Assembly (NCBI GenBank): GCA_002342685.1
Contig: DDQN01000072.1
Span: 1 to 64,000, forward strand
Direction of reading: 5' to 3'
Length of the DNA: 64,000 nt
Origin: Vibrio sp. UBA2441
Lineage (GTDB): Bacteria; Pseudomonadota; Gammaproteobacteria; Enterobacterales; Vibrionaceae
Shown here: piece after piece, positions 16,420 through 25,816 of the stretch
How the letters are laid out: every line of letters starts with the position of its first letter
How positions within the stretch are numbered: position 1 is the first letter of the stretch
The notes under the pieces: generated by a model
Seen by the model: the letters and a program-made list of their open reading frames with translations, nothing else
The model's database searches: none
What the model was told of the DNA's origin: nothing
Program-made: the position numbers and the translations under genes

Positions 16420-17970
16420 ATGGAAAAAGTAGGTAGCGAGTGGGTTCAAGTTGCTTTGGATCTTACATCTGGAATTTCGGATAAAGATCGATTCGAGGGG
16501 TTATTATCAACCATCAGACATACATTGAAATGTGATGCATCTGCATTGCTTTCGTTTCACGATCAGCAATTTATACCTCTGGCGATTAACGGCTTGAGTG
16601 AAGATGTACTTGGCAGACGATTTGAAATTCAGCAACACCCTAGATTAGAAGCCATTGCACGGGCGGGTGATATTGTTCGTTTTCCTTCAGATAGTGACTT
16701 GCCTGACCCTTATGATGGTTTGATCCCTAATCACAGTGATGATCTCAAAGTGCATTCCTGCATCGGGCTTCCTCTTATGTTAGAGGACAGGCTAATTGGT
16801 GCGGTAACTATCGATGCTTTTGATCCGCAACAGTTTGATAACTTTAAAGATCAGGACTTGCGTATTATCAGTGCATTGGCGGCAAGTAGTTTAAATACAG
16901 CTTTGCTTATGCAGAAGCTGGAGCGTTCATCGGGTTTAGAGGCAAGTTCTTCTTCCCGAAGCCTCAAGGGGAGTCAAACGGGCGAAATTATTGGTCAGTC
17001 TGAGGCTATGTGCGAACTTAAAGCGCATATAGGTGCCGTCGCCAATACGGATCTTTCAGTTTTGATTATGGGTGAAACCGGCGTAGGTAAAGAGCTGGTA
17101 GCAAATGCGATACATGCTCAATCTGATCGTTCTGATAAGAAATTGGTCTATTTGAACTGCGCTGCTTTGCCAGAGTCAGTCGCTGAAAGTGAGTTGTTTG
17201 GTCATGTAAAAGGGGCGTTCACTGGAGCCATAAGTCACCGAAAAGGAAAGTTTGAAATGGCGGACAATGGCACGCTGTTTCTCGATGAAATTGGAGAGCT
17301 TTCCCTAGCGCTTCAGGCAAAATTGTTGCGTGCATTGCAATATGGTGACATTCAACGTGTAGGTGATGACAGCAATATTAAGGTCAATGTCCGGATTATT
17401 GCCGCGACTAACCGCATAATGCATGAGGAGGTAACGGCAGGGCGATTTCGCGCGGATCTGTATCACAGGTTAAGCGTGTTTCCTGTGTTTGTTCCTCCCT
17501 TGAGAGAACGTGGAAAAGACATTGTTTTATTGGCCGGTTTTTTTACAGAACGTTGTCAGCACAAGTTGGGGCTTACGTCTATTAGCATAGATGCGCACTC
17601 TTTAGTCTTGATACAAAACCATTTATGGCATGGTAATGTTCGTGAATTAGAACATGCGATAAATCGAGCTGCGGTGTTAGCTAAATCTGAATTTCAGAGC
17701 GAACACATTGTTTTATTGCCTCACCACTTTAATTTCTCCGATGAAAACGGTGTTGCAGTAACTCATTCAAAACAAGGTATGGCGCGGCAGGATGATGTAT
17801 TTTCTAGTTTCAGTCATCTTGGTTTCAAAGAGGCGGTGGAGCAATTTCAGCTCTATCTGATCCAAAAAGCCTATTCTGAAAATAGCAATAAACTAAGTGC
17901 TACAGCAAAGCAGCTTAAATTGGATGCGGGTAACTTACATAGATTGATGAAACGACTAAACTTGAAATAG
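16420..17970 (+). CDS. norR: NO-responsive sigma-54-dependent activator NorR
   Basis: A 516-residue enhancer-binding protein with the NorR domain order: GAF domain that senses NO through non-haem iron (about residues 15-170), AAA+ domain with Walker A GETGVGKELVANAIH and the sigma-54-contacting loop GAFTGA, and a C-terminal Fis-type HTH ending RLMKRLN. ATG 16420 is preferred to GTG 16411 as GGTGGGG lies just before it. It sits between its two predicted targets, the divergent reductase and downstream norZ, with boxes on both sides. Confidence 0.92.
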   Translation: MEKVGSEWVQVALDLTSGISDKDRFEGLLSTIRHTLKCDASALLSFHDQQFIPLAINGLSEDVLGRRFEIQQHPRLEAIARAGDIVRFPSDSDLPDPYDGLIPNHSDDLKVHSCIGLPLMLEDRLIGAVTIDAFDPQQFDNFKDQDLRIISALAASSLNTALLMQKLERSSGLEASSSSRSLKGSQTGEIIGQSEAMCELKAHIGAVANTDLSVLIMGETGVGKELVANAIHAQSDRSDKKLVYLNCAALPESVAESELFGHVKGAFTGAISHRKGKFEMADNGTLFLDEIGELSLALQAKLLRALQYGDIQRVGDDSNIKVNVRIIAATNRIMHEEVTAGRFRADLYHRLSVFPVFVPPLRERGKDIVLLAGFFTERCQHKLGLTSISIDAHSLVLIQNHLWHGNVRELEHAINRAAVLAKSEFQSEHIVLLPHHFNFSDENGVAVTHSKQGMARQDDVFSSFSHLGFKEAVEQFQLYLIQKAYSENSNKLSATAKQLKLDAGNLHRLMKRLNLK

Positions 17971-17971
17971 T

Positions 17972-18028
17972 TGTCAGATAGACAAATGATTGTCTTTTGG
18001 ATAACAATTCTCTATTGTCATTCTGACA
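17972..18028 (+). promoter_or_regulatory. Cluster of three NorR-type boxes upstream of norZ
   Basis: Box 1 TGTC-AGATA-GACA (17972-17984), box 2 TTGTC...AACAA (17990-18007) and box 3 TGTCA-TTC-TGACA (18016-18028, perfect dyad). Three enhancer sites ahead of a sigma-54 promoter is the known NorR arrangement. Confidence 0.6.
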
Positions 18029-18069
18029 TTTGGTTATGTGTTGTTTAATAAAAACAATAACTTAAAAGT

Positions 18070-18084
18070 TGGCATGCTTGTTGT
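18070..18084 (+). promoter_or_regulatory. Sigma-54-type promoter for norZ
   Basis: TGGCATGCTTGTTGT matches -24 TGGCA and a degenerate -12 (TTGT for TTGC), about 40 bp downstream of the last NorR-type box and 35 bp before the norZ start. Confidence 0.55.
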
Positions 18085-18118
18085 AATAGGTGAGGTACTT
18101 ATTACAATAAAGGGTCAA

Positions 18119-20392
18119 ATGATGACAAAGCAAAAGTTGTCCATCGTCGCTCTGCTGATAGTGTGTGTTACCTCATTCGCTATCTTGCTGAGCTTAGGAA
18201 GTGAAATCTATCGTCAGGCTCCGCCTATCCCGGTAGCCGTTGAATCGACAAGCGGTGAAGTTGTCTTCACGCAGGAAGAGATATTAGACGGCCAATTGGT
18301 ATGGCGCTCAATGGGCGGGCATCAACTTGGTTCTATCTGGGGGCACGGTGCTTATGTCGCACCAGACTGGACTGCGGACTGGGTTCATAGAGAGTCTGAA
18401 ATTTGGTTAGAGCTCGCTGCGCAATCACAATTTGCAAAACCTTTTACGCAGCTTACTAACTTTGAGCAAGCTCAGCTAGAAAGTATGTTAAGAGATGACA
18501 TTCGTCCAAATAGTTATAAATCGGATACTGATGTCATTATTGTCTCTGAACGACGTGCCAAGGCAATCAAATCGCTTCAAACCTACTATTCGAATTTGTT
18601 TGGAGACAATCCAGATTTTCAGCCACTTCGTGAACAATATGCGATGAAAGAAGGCACTATCGCTTCTGCTGAAAACCGTGAAATGTTGTCTGCGTTTTTC
18701 TTTTGGGGTGCATGGGCTGCTGTTACCGAGCGTCCAGGAGAAAATTATACTTATACCAATAACTGGCCATTCGATCCGGTTGTAGGTAATACTCCAACGT
18801 CCAACAATATTGTATGGTCTATTTTGAGTGTTGTGGTTCTGATTGCAGGTGTTGGTGCATTGGCTTGGTATCATGCAAGCTTAAAACATGATCCTTTACC
18901 TGAGGCACCAAAACAAGATCCTCTGTTTGGTGTTAAACCGACCCCTTCCCAAAAAGCGCTGTTTAAGTACTTTGTAACGGCCGTTGGCTTGTTCTTACTA
19001 CAAATTGTGTTGGGCGGAATCACTGCACACTACGGTGTTGAAGGACAAGATTTCTACGGCTTCCCATTATCTGAAGTCCTACCATACTCTGTTACACGTA
19101 CATGGCACACACAGTTAGCTGTGTTCTGGATTGCAACGGCATGGCTAGCGACAGGTTTATATATTGCACCGGCATTATCAGGTCATGAGCCTAAATACCA
19201 ACGCCTTGGTGTAAATGTACTTTGGGTTGCTTTAGTTATTGTTGTCTTGGGTTCAATGGCCGGTGAGTGGTTGGCGGTTCAGCAGTACTTTGATATTGAT
19301 ACCAGCTATTGGTTAGGACATCAGGGGCAGGAATACATTGACCTTGGACGTATCTGGCAAATTCTATTGTTGGTTGGGTTATTGATCTGGCTTGCTTTGG
19401 TAACAGCATCAATTCGTCCTGCGCTTTCTCAAGATGGTGAAATGCGTCCGGTTATCTGGGTGTTATATGCCTCTTGTGTGGCTATTGGCTTATTCTACGG
19501 TGCTGGTCTGTTTCAGGGTAAACATACTAACCTAGCGATTGCAGAATACTGGCGCTGGTGGGTCGTTCACCTATGGGTTGAAGGTTTCTTCGAAACGTTT
19601 GCAACTTCTGTAATTGCGCTTATGTTTGTTCGCCTTGGTCTTGTACGTGCTCAATCAGCAAACAGCGCAGTATTGTTCGCTACGGTTGTATTCCTAACTG
19701 GTGGACTGATTGGTACGCTTCACCACCTATACTTTACTGGTACGCCAACGTCCGTTATTGCTTGGGGTTCTGTTTTCTCAGCATTGGAAGTCGTTCCTTT
19801 GGCTCTGATTGGGTTTGAAGCAGTAGAGACCTACAGAATGCAGAAGACTACACAGTGGATGGAACGATACAAATGGGCCATTATGTTCTTCGTGGCGACC
19901 TCGGTATGGAACTTGGTCGGTGCTGGTGTACTTGGTTTCTTGATCAATCCACCAATTGCTCTGTACTTTATTCAAGGTCTTAATACCACCGCGACACACG
20001 CCCATGGAGCCTTTATGGGAGTATATGGAATGCTGGGTATTGGCTTAATGTTAAGCTGTCTTCGTGGTCTGACTGGTGACGCAGTGGGATGGGACGATAA
20101 GTGGCTGAAATGGTCATTCTGGACATTGAATATCGGCCTTGCGGCGATGACCTTTATGTCACTGCTTCCGGTCGGCATAATCCAGTTCTTCGCTGTAATT
20201 GAAAATGGTTACTGGTATGCACGTTCTCCAGCAGTTATTCACAGTGAATTGGTTGAAATGTTTGTTTGGTTACGTATGCCTGGTGACATTTTGTTTGGAG
20301 TCGGTGGTATCTTTATCGCACTGTTCCTAGCAAAACTTACAGTGTCACAAATACGAAATAAGCCAGCGTCATTGACATCGAAAACTGCGTAA
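18119..20392 (+). CDS. norZ: Quinol-dependent nitric oxide reductase
   Basis: Reduces 2 NO to N2O with electrons from quinol at the inner membrane. The ~757-residue single-subunit enzyme begins with a TM anchor, then the qNOR-specific N-terminal extension (DGQLVWRSMGGHQLGSIWGH) and a 12-helix NorB core carrying conserved His motifs such as HHLYFTGTP and THAHGAFMGVYG. I start it at ATG 18119, after AAAGGG, because the longer frame to 18038 would include the sigma-54 promoter. It follows norR with three NorR-type boxes between, and a terminator closes the unit. Confidence 0.95.
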   Translation: MMTKQKLSIVALLIVCVTSFAILLSLGSEIYRQAPPIPVAVESTSGEVVFTQEEILDGQLVWRSMGGHQLGSIWGHGAYVAPDWTADWVHRESEIWLELAAQSQFAKPFTQLTNFEQAQLESMLRDDIRPNSYKSDTDVIIVSERRAKAIKSLQTYYSNLFGDNPDFQPLREQYAMKEGTIASAENREMLSAFFFWGAWAAVTERPGENYTYTNNWPFDPVVGNTPTSNNIVWSILSVVVLIAGVGALAWYHASLKHDPLPEAPKQDPLFGVKPTPSQKALFKYFVTAVGLFLLQIVLGGITAHYGVEGQDFYGFPLSEVLPYSVTRTWHTQLAVFWIATAWLATGLYIAPALSGHEPKYQRLGVNVLWVALVIVVLGSMAGEWLAVQQYFDIDTSYWLGHQGQEYIDLGRIWQILLLVGLLIWLALVTASIRPALSQDGEMRPVIWVLYASCVAIGLFYGAGLFQGKHTNLAIAEYWRWWVVHLWVEGFFETFATSVIALMFVRLGLVRAQSANSAVLFATVVFLTGGLIGTLHHLYFTGTPTSVIAWGSVFSALEVVPLALIGFEAVETYRMQKTTQWMERYKWAIMFFVATSVWNLVGAGVLGFLINPPIALYFIQGLNTTATHAHGAFMGVYGMLGIGLMLSCLRGLTGDAVGWDDKWLKWSFWTLNIGLAAMTFMSLLPVGIIQFFAVIENGYWYARSPAVIHSELVEMFVWLRMPGDILFGVGGIFIALFLAKLTVSQIRNKPASLTSKTA

Positions 20393-20432
20393 ATACTTTG
20401 CGTTAGAGTAATTTACCAGTTAGTTTGATTTG

Positions 20433-20463
20433 AAAGAGCCGGGACGATTCTCAGGCTCTTTTT
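20433..20463 (+). terminator. Terminator after norZ
   Basis: AAAGAGCC and GGCTCTTTTT flank a 13-base loop, a hairpin with a T tail. Confidence 0.75.
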
Positions 20464-20533
20464 GTTTATGTATTTTCTTCAACGTAGAGACGCATTAACC
20501 AAGAGGCACTGATGCTAAATAAAGGAGTAATTC

Positions 20534-20926
20534 GTGTATTTAGGTGTTAAAACATTCCATTTGATAACTGTTGCTATCAGCATTTCACTGTTTTTGTTTC
20601 GATTTTTTCGCTACTACACTAAGCCAGAAATCACTCAACCACCGGCGTGGTTAAAATACCTTCCCCATTTTAATGATACTCTGCTTTTTAGTAGCGGTAT
20701 TGCGTTGGTCTCTATAACTAAATTTGTCCCGTTTACTGCTGCGGCTCCGTGGCTCAGTTACAAATTATTAGCTGTATTTTTATATATTCTTTGTGGATTT
20801 TTTGCCATGAGCAAAAAGAGCGGTGTAAGAGCACGGTGGTTTTATTTTTCTGCGGCAGTTGGATGGTTAATAGTAGTTGTATCATTGGCTATATCCAAGC
20901 AGGTTTCAATGATAAATCCACTCTAA
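20534..20926 (+). CDS. SirB2 family membrane protein
   Basis: A 130-residue protein with four predicted TM helices; text VKTFHLITVAISISLFLFRF, HFNDTLLFSSGIAL and YKLLAVFLYILCGFFAM fits the SirB family (conserved His in each of the first helices). Start is GTG 20534 with AAGGAG upstream. It follows the norZ terminator and is probably its own transcription unit. Function of SirB2 is poorly defined. Confidence 0.82.
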   Translation: MYLGVKTFHLITVAISISLFLFRFFRYYTKPEITQPPAWLKYLPHFNDTLLFSSGIALVSITKFVPFTAAAPWLSYKLLAVFLYILCGFFAMSKKSGVRARWFYFSAAVGWLIVVVSLAISKQVSMINPL

Positions 20927-21285
20927 TTGAGTATCTTTTCGAAATACGTCATGTAATGCTTGCTCAAAATGTTATGGGATTGGTAATTATTTTTCGGTAT
21001 TTAATGTACTAAATTGTTATCAAAACGAGGTGAGCTGAATTATTATCCGTATTTATATATCCGACGTATATAACGTAATATTACCACTTGAAATCGCCGT
21101 TTATTAACCTTTTGTTTACATTTTAACTGGTAATATACAGCCTCATTAAATACACATATTACCTAAAATTAGATTAATATTTTTATCTTGATCACACTTG
21201 TAGTGTGGGAAAAATACATTCCCTTGTTTATCTAATCACCCTTATAGGAAAATTCTCCCATAAGGTTGGATTCTTGGGAAAACAG
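20927..21285 (+). other. 359-bp regulatory interval before the rpiR gene
   Basis: No gene. It contains three copies of the octamer ATATTACC/GGTAATAT and a TGTGATCA-like half-site of CRP type near 21189-21200 (inverse strand). Confidence 0.5.
21078..21163. promoter_or_regulatory. Three ATATTACC half-sites upstream of the RpiR regulator
   Basis: ATATTACC occurs at 21078-21085 and 21156-21163 and its inverse GGTAATAT at 21129-21136. The last two form a dyad spaced by 19 bp. Candidate operators for the RpiR-family protein encoded next. Confidence 0.45.
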
Positions 21286-22140
21286 ATGAATAAAAAGCAA
21301 TTTATCGACAGTGTAAATACCATTGATAATCTCAGTGCGGCCGAAAACTTGATCGTTAATTACTTTATCGACCACTACACTATGTTGCCATTTGCAAAGA
21401 TTGATGTGCTTTGTAAACAGATTGGTATTGGTAAAGCCACGTTAGGACGTTTTTTAAACCGGCTTGGTTTTACTGGTTTTATGCAGTTCAAAAAACGTGT
21501 TTCTGAAGACTTAGTTCAAGAACTTTCGACCCCAATCGACCGCTGTATAAGCGGACAGGGTGAAAAGAATAATGATTGTGTGATATCCGCTCATTATCAG
21601 GAAGTTATGGGCAATATGGAATCAACTTTTGAAAGCCTGTCTCATGATGATTTTTATCAAGCACTTCACTACGTAACCAATCAAGAAGGTAAGCTCTATA
21701 TCATTGGCAGTGCCTCAGCGGAAGCGCTTGCAAACTATTACTATTTACTCGCCCGTTATCTTAGAAAAGATGTTGTTCTAATCAGAGCAGATCCTTCAAC
21801 CTTGCCACATCAATTGGTAGATGTGACACAAAAAGATACCCTGTTTGCCATTTCCTATCATCGCTTTTCTAGCATTACCATTCGTCTTGTGCATTGGTTT
21901 AAAGAGTACGGTGGAAAAATAATCGTTCTAACAGACCAGCAGGTAAATCCGTTTGTCTCCTATGCTGATATTATATTTTCTGTAGAGAGCGAAAGCGAAG
22001 GTATATTTAACAACCGAACCGCCGGATTTAGTTTAATCGAAGCCTTTATTAAAGGCATGTCAAATACCAAAGATAAAGAAGAGCGATTTTCTAAAATAGA
22101 AGATACATTTAGCGACTTTGATTTTTTTAAGAATAATTAA
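21286..22140 (+). CDS. MurR/RpiR-family transcriptional regulator
   Basis: The 284-residue protein has an N-terminal HTH_6 domain (LCKQIGIGKATLGRFLNRLG near residues 40-60) and a C-terminal SIS domain (GKLYIIGSASAEALANYYYL) that normally binds a phosphosugar or related ligand. ATG 21286 is chosen over the longer frame from 21205. It heads a co-directional set dcuC-pepT-pepE, so it likely controls peptide/C4-dicarboxylate use, an unusual remit for this family (inference). Confidence 0.88.
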   Translation: MNKKQFIDSVNTIDNLSAAENLIVNYFIDHYTMLPFAKIDVLCKQIGIGKATLGRFLNRLGFTGFMQFKKRVSEDLVQELSTPIDRCISGQGEKNNDCVISAHYQEVMGNMESTFESLSHDDFYQALHYVTNQEGKLYIIGSASAEALANYYYLLARYLRKDVVLIRADPSTLPHQLVDVTQKDTLFAISYHRFSSITIRLVHWFKEYGGKIIVLTDQQVNPFVSYADIIFSVESESEGIFNNRTAGFSLIEAFIKGMSNTKDKEERFSKIEDTFSDFDFFKNN

Positions 22141-22248
22141 ATCAAATAAAACAATGTAAATATTTATTAATGTCCATCTTAAATTAATTAGGTGGATTAG
22201 GTTGATTCACATAACTATACAACCCAAAATTTAACATTGAGGTGTAAT

Positions 22249-23610
22249 ATGATTACGTACTTAGCTATACCTATTATATTTTTTGTCGGATACTTTATCG
22301 TTAGAAAATATAATACTCAGTCTGTATTGCTTTTAGCAGGATTGCTAATGATCGCTTTAGGTGTTTTAAGCGGTCATGACGACTTTATGCCAAAAGGAGG
22401 TAAACCGACGGGTTCTGTCATTGTCGATTTTTTTGAAGTGATTAAAGTAATTTCATCTTCCACTCTTGCCAAGCTTGGTCTGATTATTATGGCGGTGGGT
22501 GGATTCTCAAAATATATGAGCCACATTGGCGCTGCGAATGCCATGGTGCAAATAGCAACAAAGCCGCTTTCTCACATTAAAAACCCATATCTTGTATTGG
22601 CCATGGCGTATGTGATTGGTCAACTTATTAATATCTTTATTCCAAGTGCTACCGGGCTTGCCTTGCTATTACTGGTAGCAATGTACCCAGTGCTGGTTGG
22701 GGTTGGCTGTAATCCTGCGGCGGCGGCGGCAGTAGTCGCGACGACAGGTTGTCTTGATTTAGGACCCGCATCTTCAGCGGCGAATAAAGCCGCCGAGGTG
22801 GCCGGCATAGATGTGGCAACCTACTTTGTCAGTTATCAGATGGTTGTTGCAGGTGGTGCAATGCTGGTTATTGCTGTTTTACATTTTGTTTGTCAGCGTT
22901 ATTTTGACCGAAAAGATGTAGAGAACGGGGTAGAACATGAATACAATTTAGATGTAAAAGAGCATCGCCAAGTACCAAAATGGTTCGCTATTCTGCCTGT
23001 TCTTCCTTTACTGCTTCTGCTTACCTTTAGTAAATTTGCTGTCACTAGTGTGAAGATGAATGTAGTCACTGCTATGTTCATTGCGTTATTTGTTTCAATG
23101 CTGTGTGACTTTATTATTTCTCGCGATGGTAAATCTGTTGCTGCTTCGTTGAAAGTGTACCTCGATGGAATGGGGGCTGTGTTTGCAAGCGTAGTGAGCC
23201 TAATCATTTCAGCGAAAGTTTTTGTGACAGGTTTAAGTTCAATTGGATTTATCTCACTGCTACTTAATTCTGCTTCTAGTCTGGGGTTCGGTTACTTAGC
23301 GATGGTATTGGTGCTGGTACTGATTATTACGCTGGTGACACTGCTATCGGGGTCGGGTAATGCATCATTCTTTAGTTTCTCAAACCTCGCACCAGACGTA
23401 GCATCACAAGTGGCTGCTCCAATAGCTGCTGTCGCTTTACCAATGCAGTTAGCCTCAGGTCTGATGCGTTCAGCATCGCCAGTGGCGGGTGTTGTCATTG
23501 CGTGTGCTGGTGTCGCAAACGTATCGCCTATCGAGCTGGCAAAACGCACCGCTATACCAATGATTGGTGGTCTGCTAACTGTGCTCGTTCTTTCTCAATT
23601 ACTGGTGTAA
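22249..23610 (+). CDS. dcuC: C4-dicarboxylate transporter, DcuC family
   Basis: A 453-residue membrane protein with ~12 TM segments. Features include GLIIMAVGGFSKYM, a QLINIFIPSATGLALLLLVA helix, the glycine-rich TTGCLDLGPASSAANKAAE re-entrant region and LLSGSGNASFFSFSNLAP near the C-terminus, as in DcuC antiporters of fumarate, malate, aspartate and succinate. ATG 22249 follows GAGGTG. Only nine bases separate it from pepT, so they share a transcript. Context suggests export of succinate or exchange of aspartate released from peptides. Confidence 0.88.
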   Translation: MITYLAIPIIFFVGYFIVRKYNTQSVLLLAGLLMIALGVLSGHDDFMPKGGKPTGSVIVDFFEVIKVISSSTLAKLGLIIMAVGGFSKYMSHIGAANAMVQIATKPLSHIKNPYLVLAMAYVIGQLINIFIPSATGLALLLLVAMYPVLVGVGCNPAAAAAVVATTGCLDLGPASSAANKAAEVAGIDVATYFVSYQMVVAGGAMLVIAVLHFVCQRYFDRKDVENGVEHEYNLDVKEHRQVPKWFAILPVLPLLLLLTFSKFAVTSVKMNVVTAMFIALFVSMLCDFIISRDGKSVAASLKVYLDGMGAVFASVVSLIISAKVFVTGLSSIGFISLLLNSASSLGFGYLAMVLVLVLIITLVTLLSGSGNASFFSFSNLAPDVASQVAAPIAAVALPMQLASGLMRSASPVAGVVIACAGVANVSPIELAKRTAIPMIGGLLTVLVLSQLLV

Positions 23611-23619
23611 GAGGTTACC

Positions 23620-24855
23620 ATGGAGATAGTCCAACGTTTCTTAAGTTATACCGAAATTAACACTACAACCAATCGTGAAAACGGGGCGGCGGGCATTATG
23701 CCCTCTTCTCAAGGGCAGATGGTTTTAGCAAAAAAACTGCAACAAGAATTAATTGACCTTGGTTTAACAGACGTTGTTGTTTCTGAGCAAGCTATTGTCA
23801 CAGCGACCATGCCCTCTAATGTTGACTATGCTATTCCGTCTGTCTCGTTCTTTGCCCATTTAGATACCAGTGCAGAGCAAAAAAATGATACGCGAGCACA
23901 AATTGTTAAGCATGAAAGTGATGAAATATGTCTCAACGAAACGTTAGGTATATTTCTTACCGAAGCAGAGTTTCCTGAGTTAAATCACTATCGTGGTCAG
24001 GAAATAGTGGTAACTGATGGGACAAGTTTACTCGGTGCTGACGACAAAGCTGCTATTGCCGCTATTACGGATAGTTTGGAATATTTCATGTTAAACCCTG
24101 AGATACCACACGGCGATATTAAAGTGGCTTTTTTACCAGATGAAGAGCAAGGTCTTCGTGGTGCAAAAGCGTTTGATGTTGCCAGTTTTGGTGCTGATTT
24201 TGGTTACACACTAGATTGCTGTGGGATAGGAGAGTTTGTGTGTGAAAACTGGAATGCTGGTAATGCAGTTGTGACCTTTACCGGGCAATCAGCGCATCCC
24301 ATGTCGGCAAAGGGCAAACTGAAAAACTCGTTATTAATGGCTCATAAGTTCATTTCTATGTTGCCTCCGGGAGAGGCGCCTGAATATACAGAAAATCGTG
24401 AGGGTTATTACTGGGTAAAAGAATTGGCAGGCAGCAGCGCTGAAACTGTATTGAAACTCGATATTCGCGATTTTAGTTGGCAAGGTTATCAGGAGAGAAT
24501 GACATTTCTTGCGACGCTCGCCCGTAATATGAATGAGCTGTATGGTGGCGTAGACATAGAGTTAAGTGATCGCTATGAAAATGTGGCAAATAGCTTACAA
24601 GGAGAAAATAGCTATCCAATCGATATTGCCATACAGGCATATAAAAACAGTGGGATAGTGATGAATCAGATACCAATGCGTGGTGGCTATGATGGCGCGG
24701 TATTGTCGCAAAATGGTTTACCTTGCCCAAATTTGTTTACTGGTGCGCATAATTTCCATTCGATATACGAGTATTTGCCAGTGGACTCCTTACGAGCGGC
24801 GAGCCGTGTAGTACAAGAGATCATTAAGATCACCCATAATAAATTTTCTCAATAG
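23620..24855 (+). CDS. pepT: Peptidase T (tripeptide aminopeptidase)
   Basis: The 411-residue M20B metallopeptidase removes N-terminal residues from tripeptides. Metal ligands appear in order: H80 in FFAHLDTSAE, Asp in LLGADDKAAIA, catalytic Glu pair in LPDEEQGL, Asp in FGYTLDCCG, and His near the C-terminus in LFTGAHNFHS. Length matches the family. AGAGG precedes the ATG. In E. coli pepT is anaerobically induced, which suits the neighbouring dicarboxylate transporter. Confidence 0.94.
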   Translation: MEIVQRFLSYTEINTTTNRENGAAGIMPSSQGQMVLAKKLQQELIDLGLTDVVVSEQAIVTATMPSNVDYAIPSVSFFAHLDTSAEQKNDTRAQIVKHESDEICLNETLGIFLTEAEFPELNHYRGQEIVVTDGTSLLGADDKAAIAAITDSLEYFMLNPEIPHGDIKVAFLPDEEQGLRGAKAFDVASFGADFGYTLDCCGIGEFVCENWNAGNAVVTFTGQSAHPMSAKGKLKNSLLMAHKFISMLPPGEAPEYTENREGYYWVKELAGSSAETVLKLDIRDFSWQGYQERMTFLATLARNMNELYGGVDIELSDRYENVANSLQGENSYPIDIAIQAYKNSGIVMNQIPMRGGYDGAVLSQNGLPCPNLFTGAHNFHSIYEYLPVDSLRAASRVVQEIIKITHNKFSQ

Positions 24856-24868
24856 TGTCGAGGTTTGT

Positions 24869-25600
24869 ATGAACATAATGCTTTTTAGTAATGGAAAGCT
24901 GAATGGCAATGATAATATTCTGCAATATGGCGCAGAATGGATTAAGCCAATGATGGAAAAAACAAAACCGAAAAAACTGGTGTTTATTCCATATGCGGTG
25001 ATTCGAGGTAGCTATGCCGAACGCACTGAGGCAGTTCAAGCTGCATTTCAAAATTACGATTGTGACATTGTTGGTATCCATGAAACGGATGATCCGGTTG
25101 AAGCCATTAAACAAGCCGATGGTGTCATTATTAGTGGAGGTAATACTTGGGTTCTTAATCGCATGATGCACGATCAAGGCTTAATAAAACCGATCCGCCA
25201 AGCGGTCATTGAGCAGAATAAACTCTTCATTGGCTGGAGTGCTGGTACTAATGTAGCTACACCAACAATTCGGACTACGAATGACATGCCTATTGTCAGT
25301 GCTGCGATTTTACCGTCCCTTAATTTAGTGCCGTTTCAAATTAATCCGCATTATATTGAAGCGTCTATATCTGGTCACCTTGGTGAAACTCGTGATGAGC
25401 GTATTGAAGAGTTTTTAGCAATAAATCAAAGTGAAGTGGTGGTGGGTATTGCCGAAGGTACCATGCTGCAATTGTCTGATGGAAAATTGACGTACCACAG
25501 CGCGACGGGACAACCAATGAAGTTTTTTGAATACGATAAACCTGTTGTTGAGTTTAATGAAACCAGCGAATTGGATTTTCTGTTGACGTTGGGCTGCTGA
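24869..25600 (+). CDS. pepE: Dipeptidase E (alpha-aspartyl dipeptidase)
   Basis: Cleaves Asp-X dipeptides, releasing aspartate. The 243-residue S51 serine peptidase has the nucleophile elbow GWSAGTNVA around residue 122 and the catalytic His in INPHYIEA near 157, preceded by GVIISGGNTWVLN. CGAGG precedes ATG 24869, 13 bases after pepT. With PepT and DcuC it forms a route from peptide to aspartate to fumarate and succinate. Confidence 0.93.
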   Translation: MNIMLFSNGKLNGNDNILQYGAEWIKPMMEKTKPKKLVFIPYAVIRGSYAERTEAVQAAFQNYDCDIVGIHETDDPVEAIKQADGVIISGGNTWVLNRMMHDQGLIKPIRQAVIEQNKLFIGWSAGTNVATPTIRTTNDMPIVSAAILPSLNLVPFQINPHYIEASISGHLGETRDERIEEFLAINQSEVVVGIAEGTMLQLSDGKLTYHSATGQPMKFFEYDKPVVEFNETSELDFLLTLGC

Positions 25601-25720
25601 CTAAAAAATGAGCTCTTAATACGGGTTAGCAGTGGTGCTCTGTTAATCCGGTGTTTTTGATTGGTAATCTTTTTGCAACAAATATGTGAATTGAAGAGGA
25701 TATATCAAGGTATCCATCTG

Positions 25721-25791
25721 GGTTATTCTAATTTAACCTAAGCTTACACTATTCCGAGCTGAGCTTAGATTATAAATCTATAAGAATAACC
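25721..25791. promoter_or_regulatory. Nested inverted repeats upstream of the D-lactate dehydrogenase gene
   Basis: Outer arms GGTTATTCT (25721-25729) and AGAATAACC (25783-25791) enclose inner arms CTAAGCT (25738-25744) and AGCTTAG (25762-25768). The structure lies 26-96 bp upstream of the ATG and could be an operator region or an RNA hairpin. Confidence 0.5.
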
Positions 25792-25816
25792 AGACTGGAC
25801 ATCACGTGGAGCACCT

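Noticed and set aside
18038..18118. N-terminal extension of NorZ from the first Met
   Set aside because: It would overlap the sigma-54-type promoter and the text is unlike qNOR N-termini.
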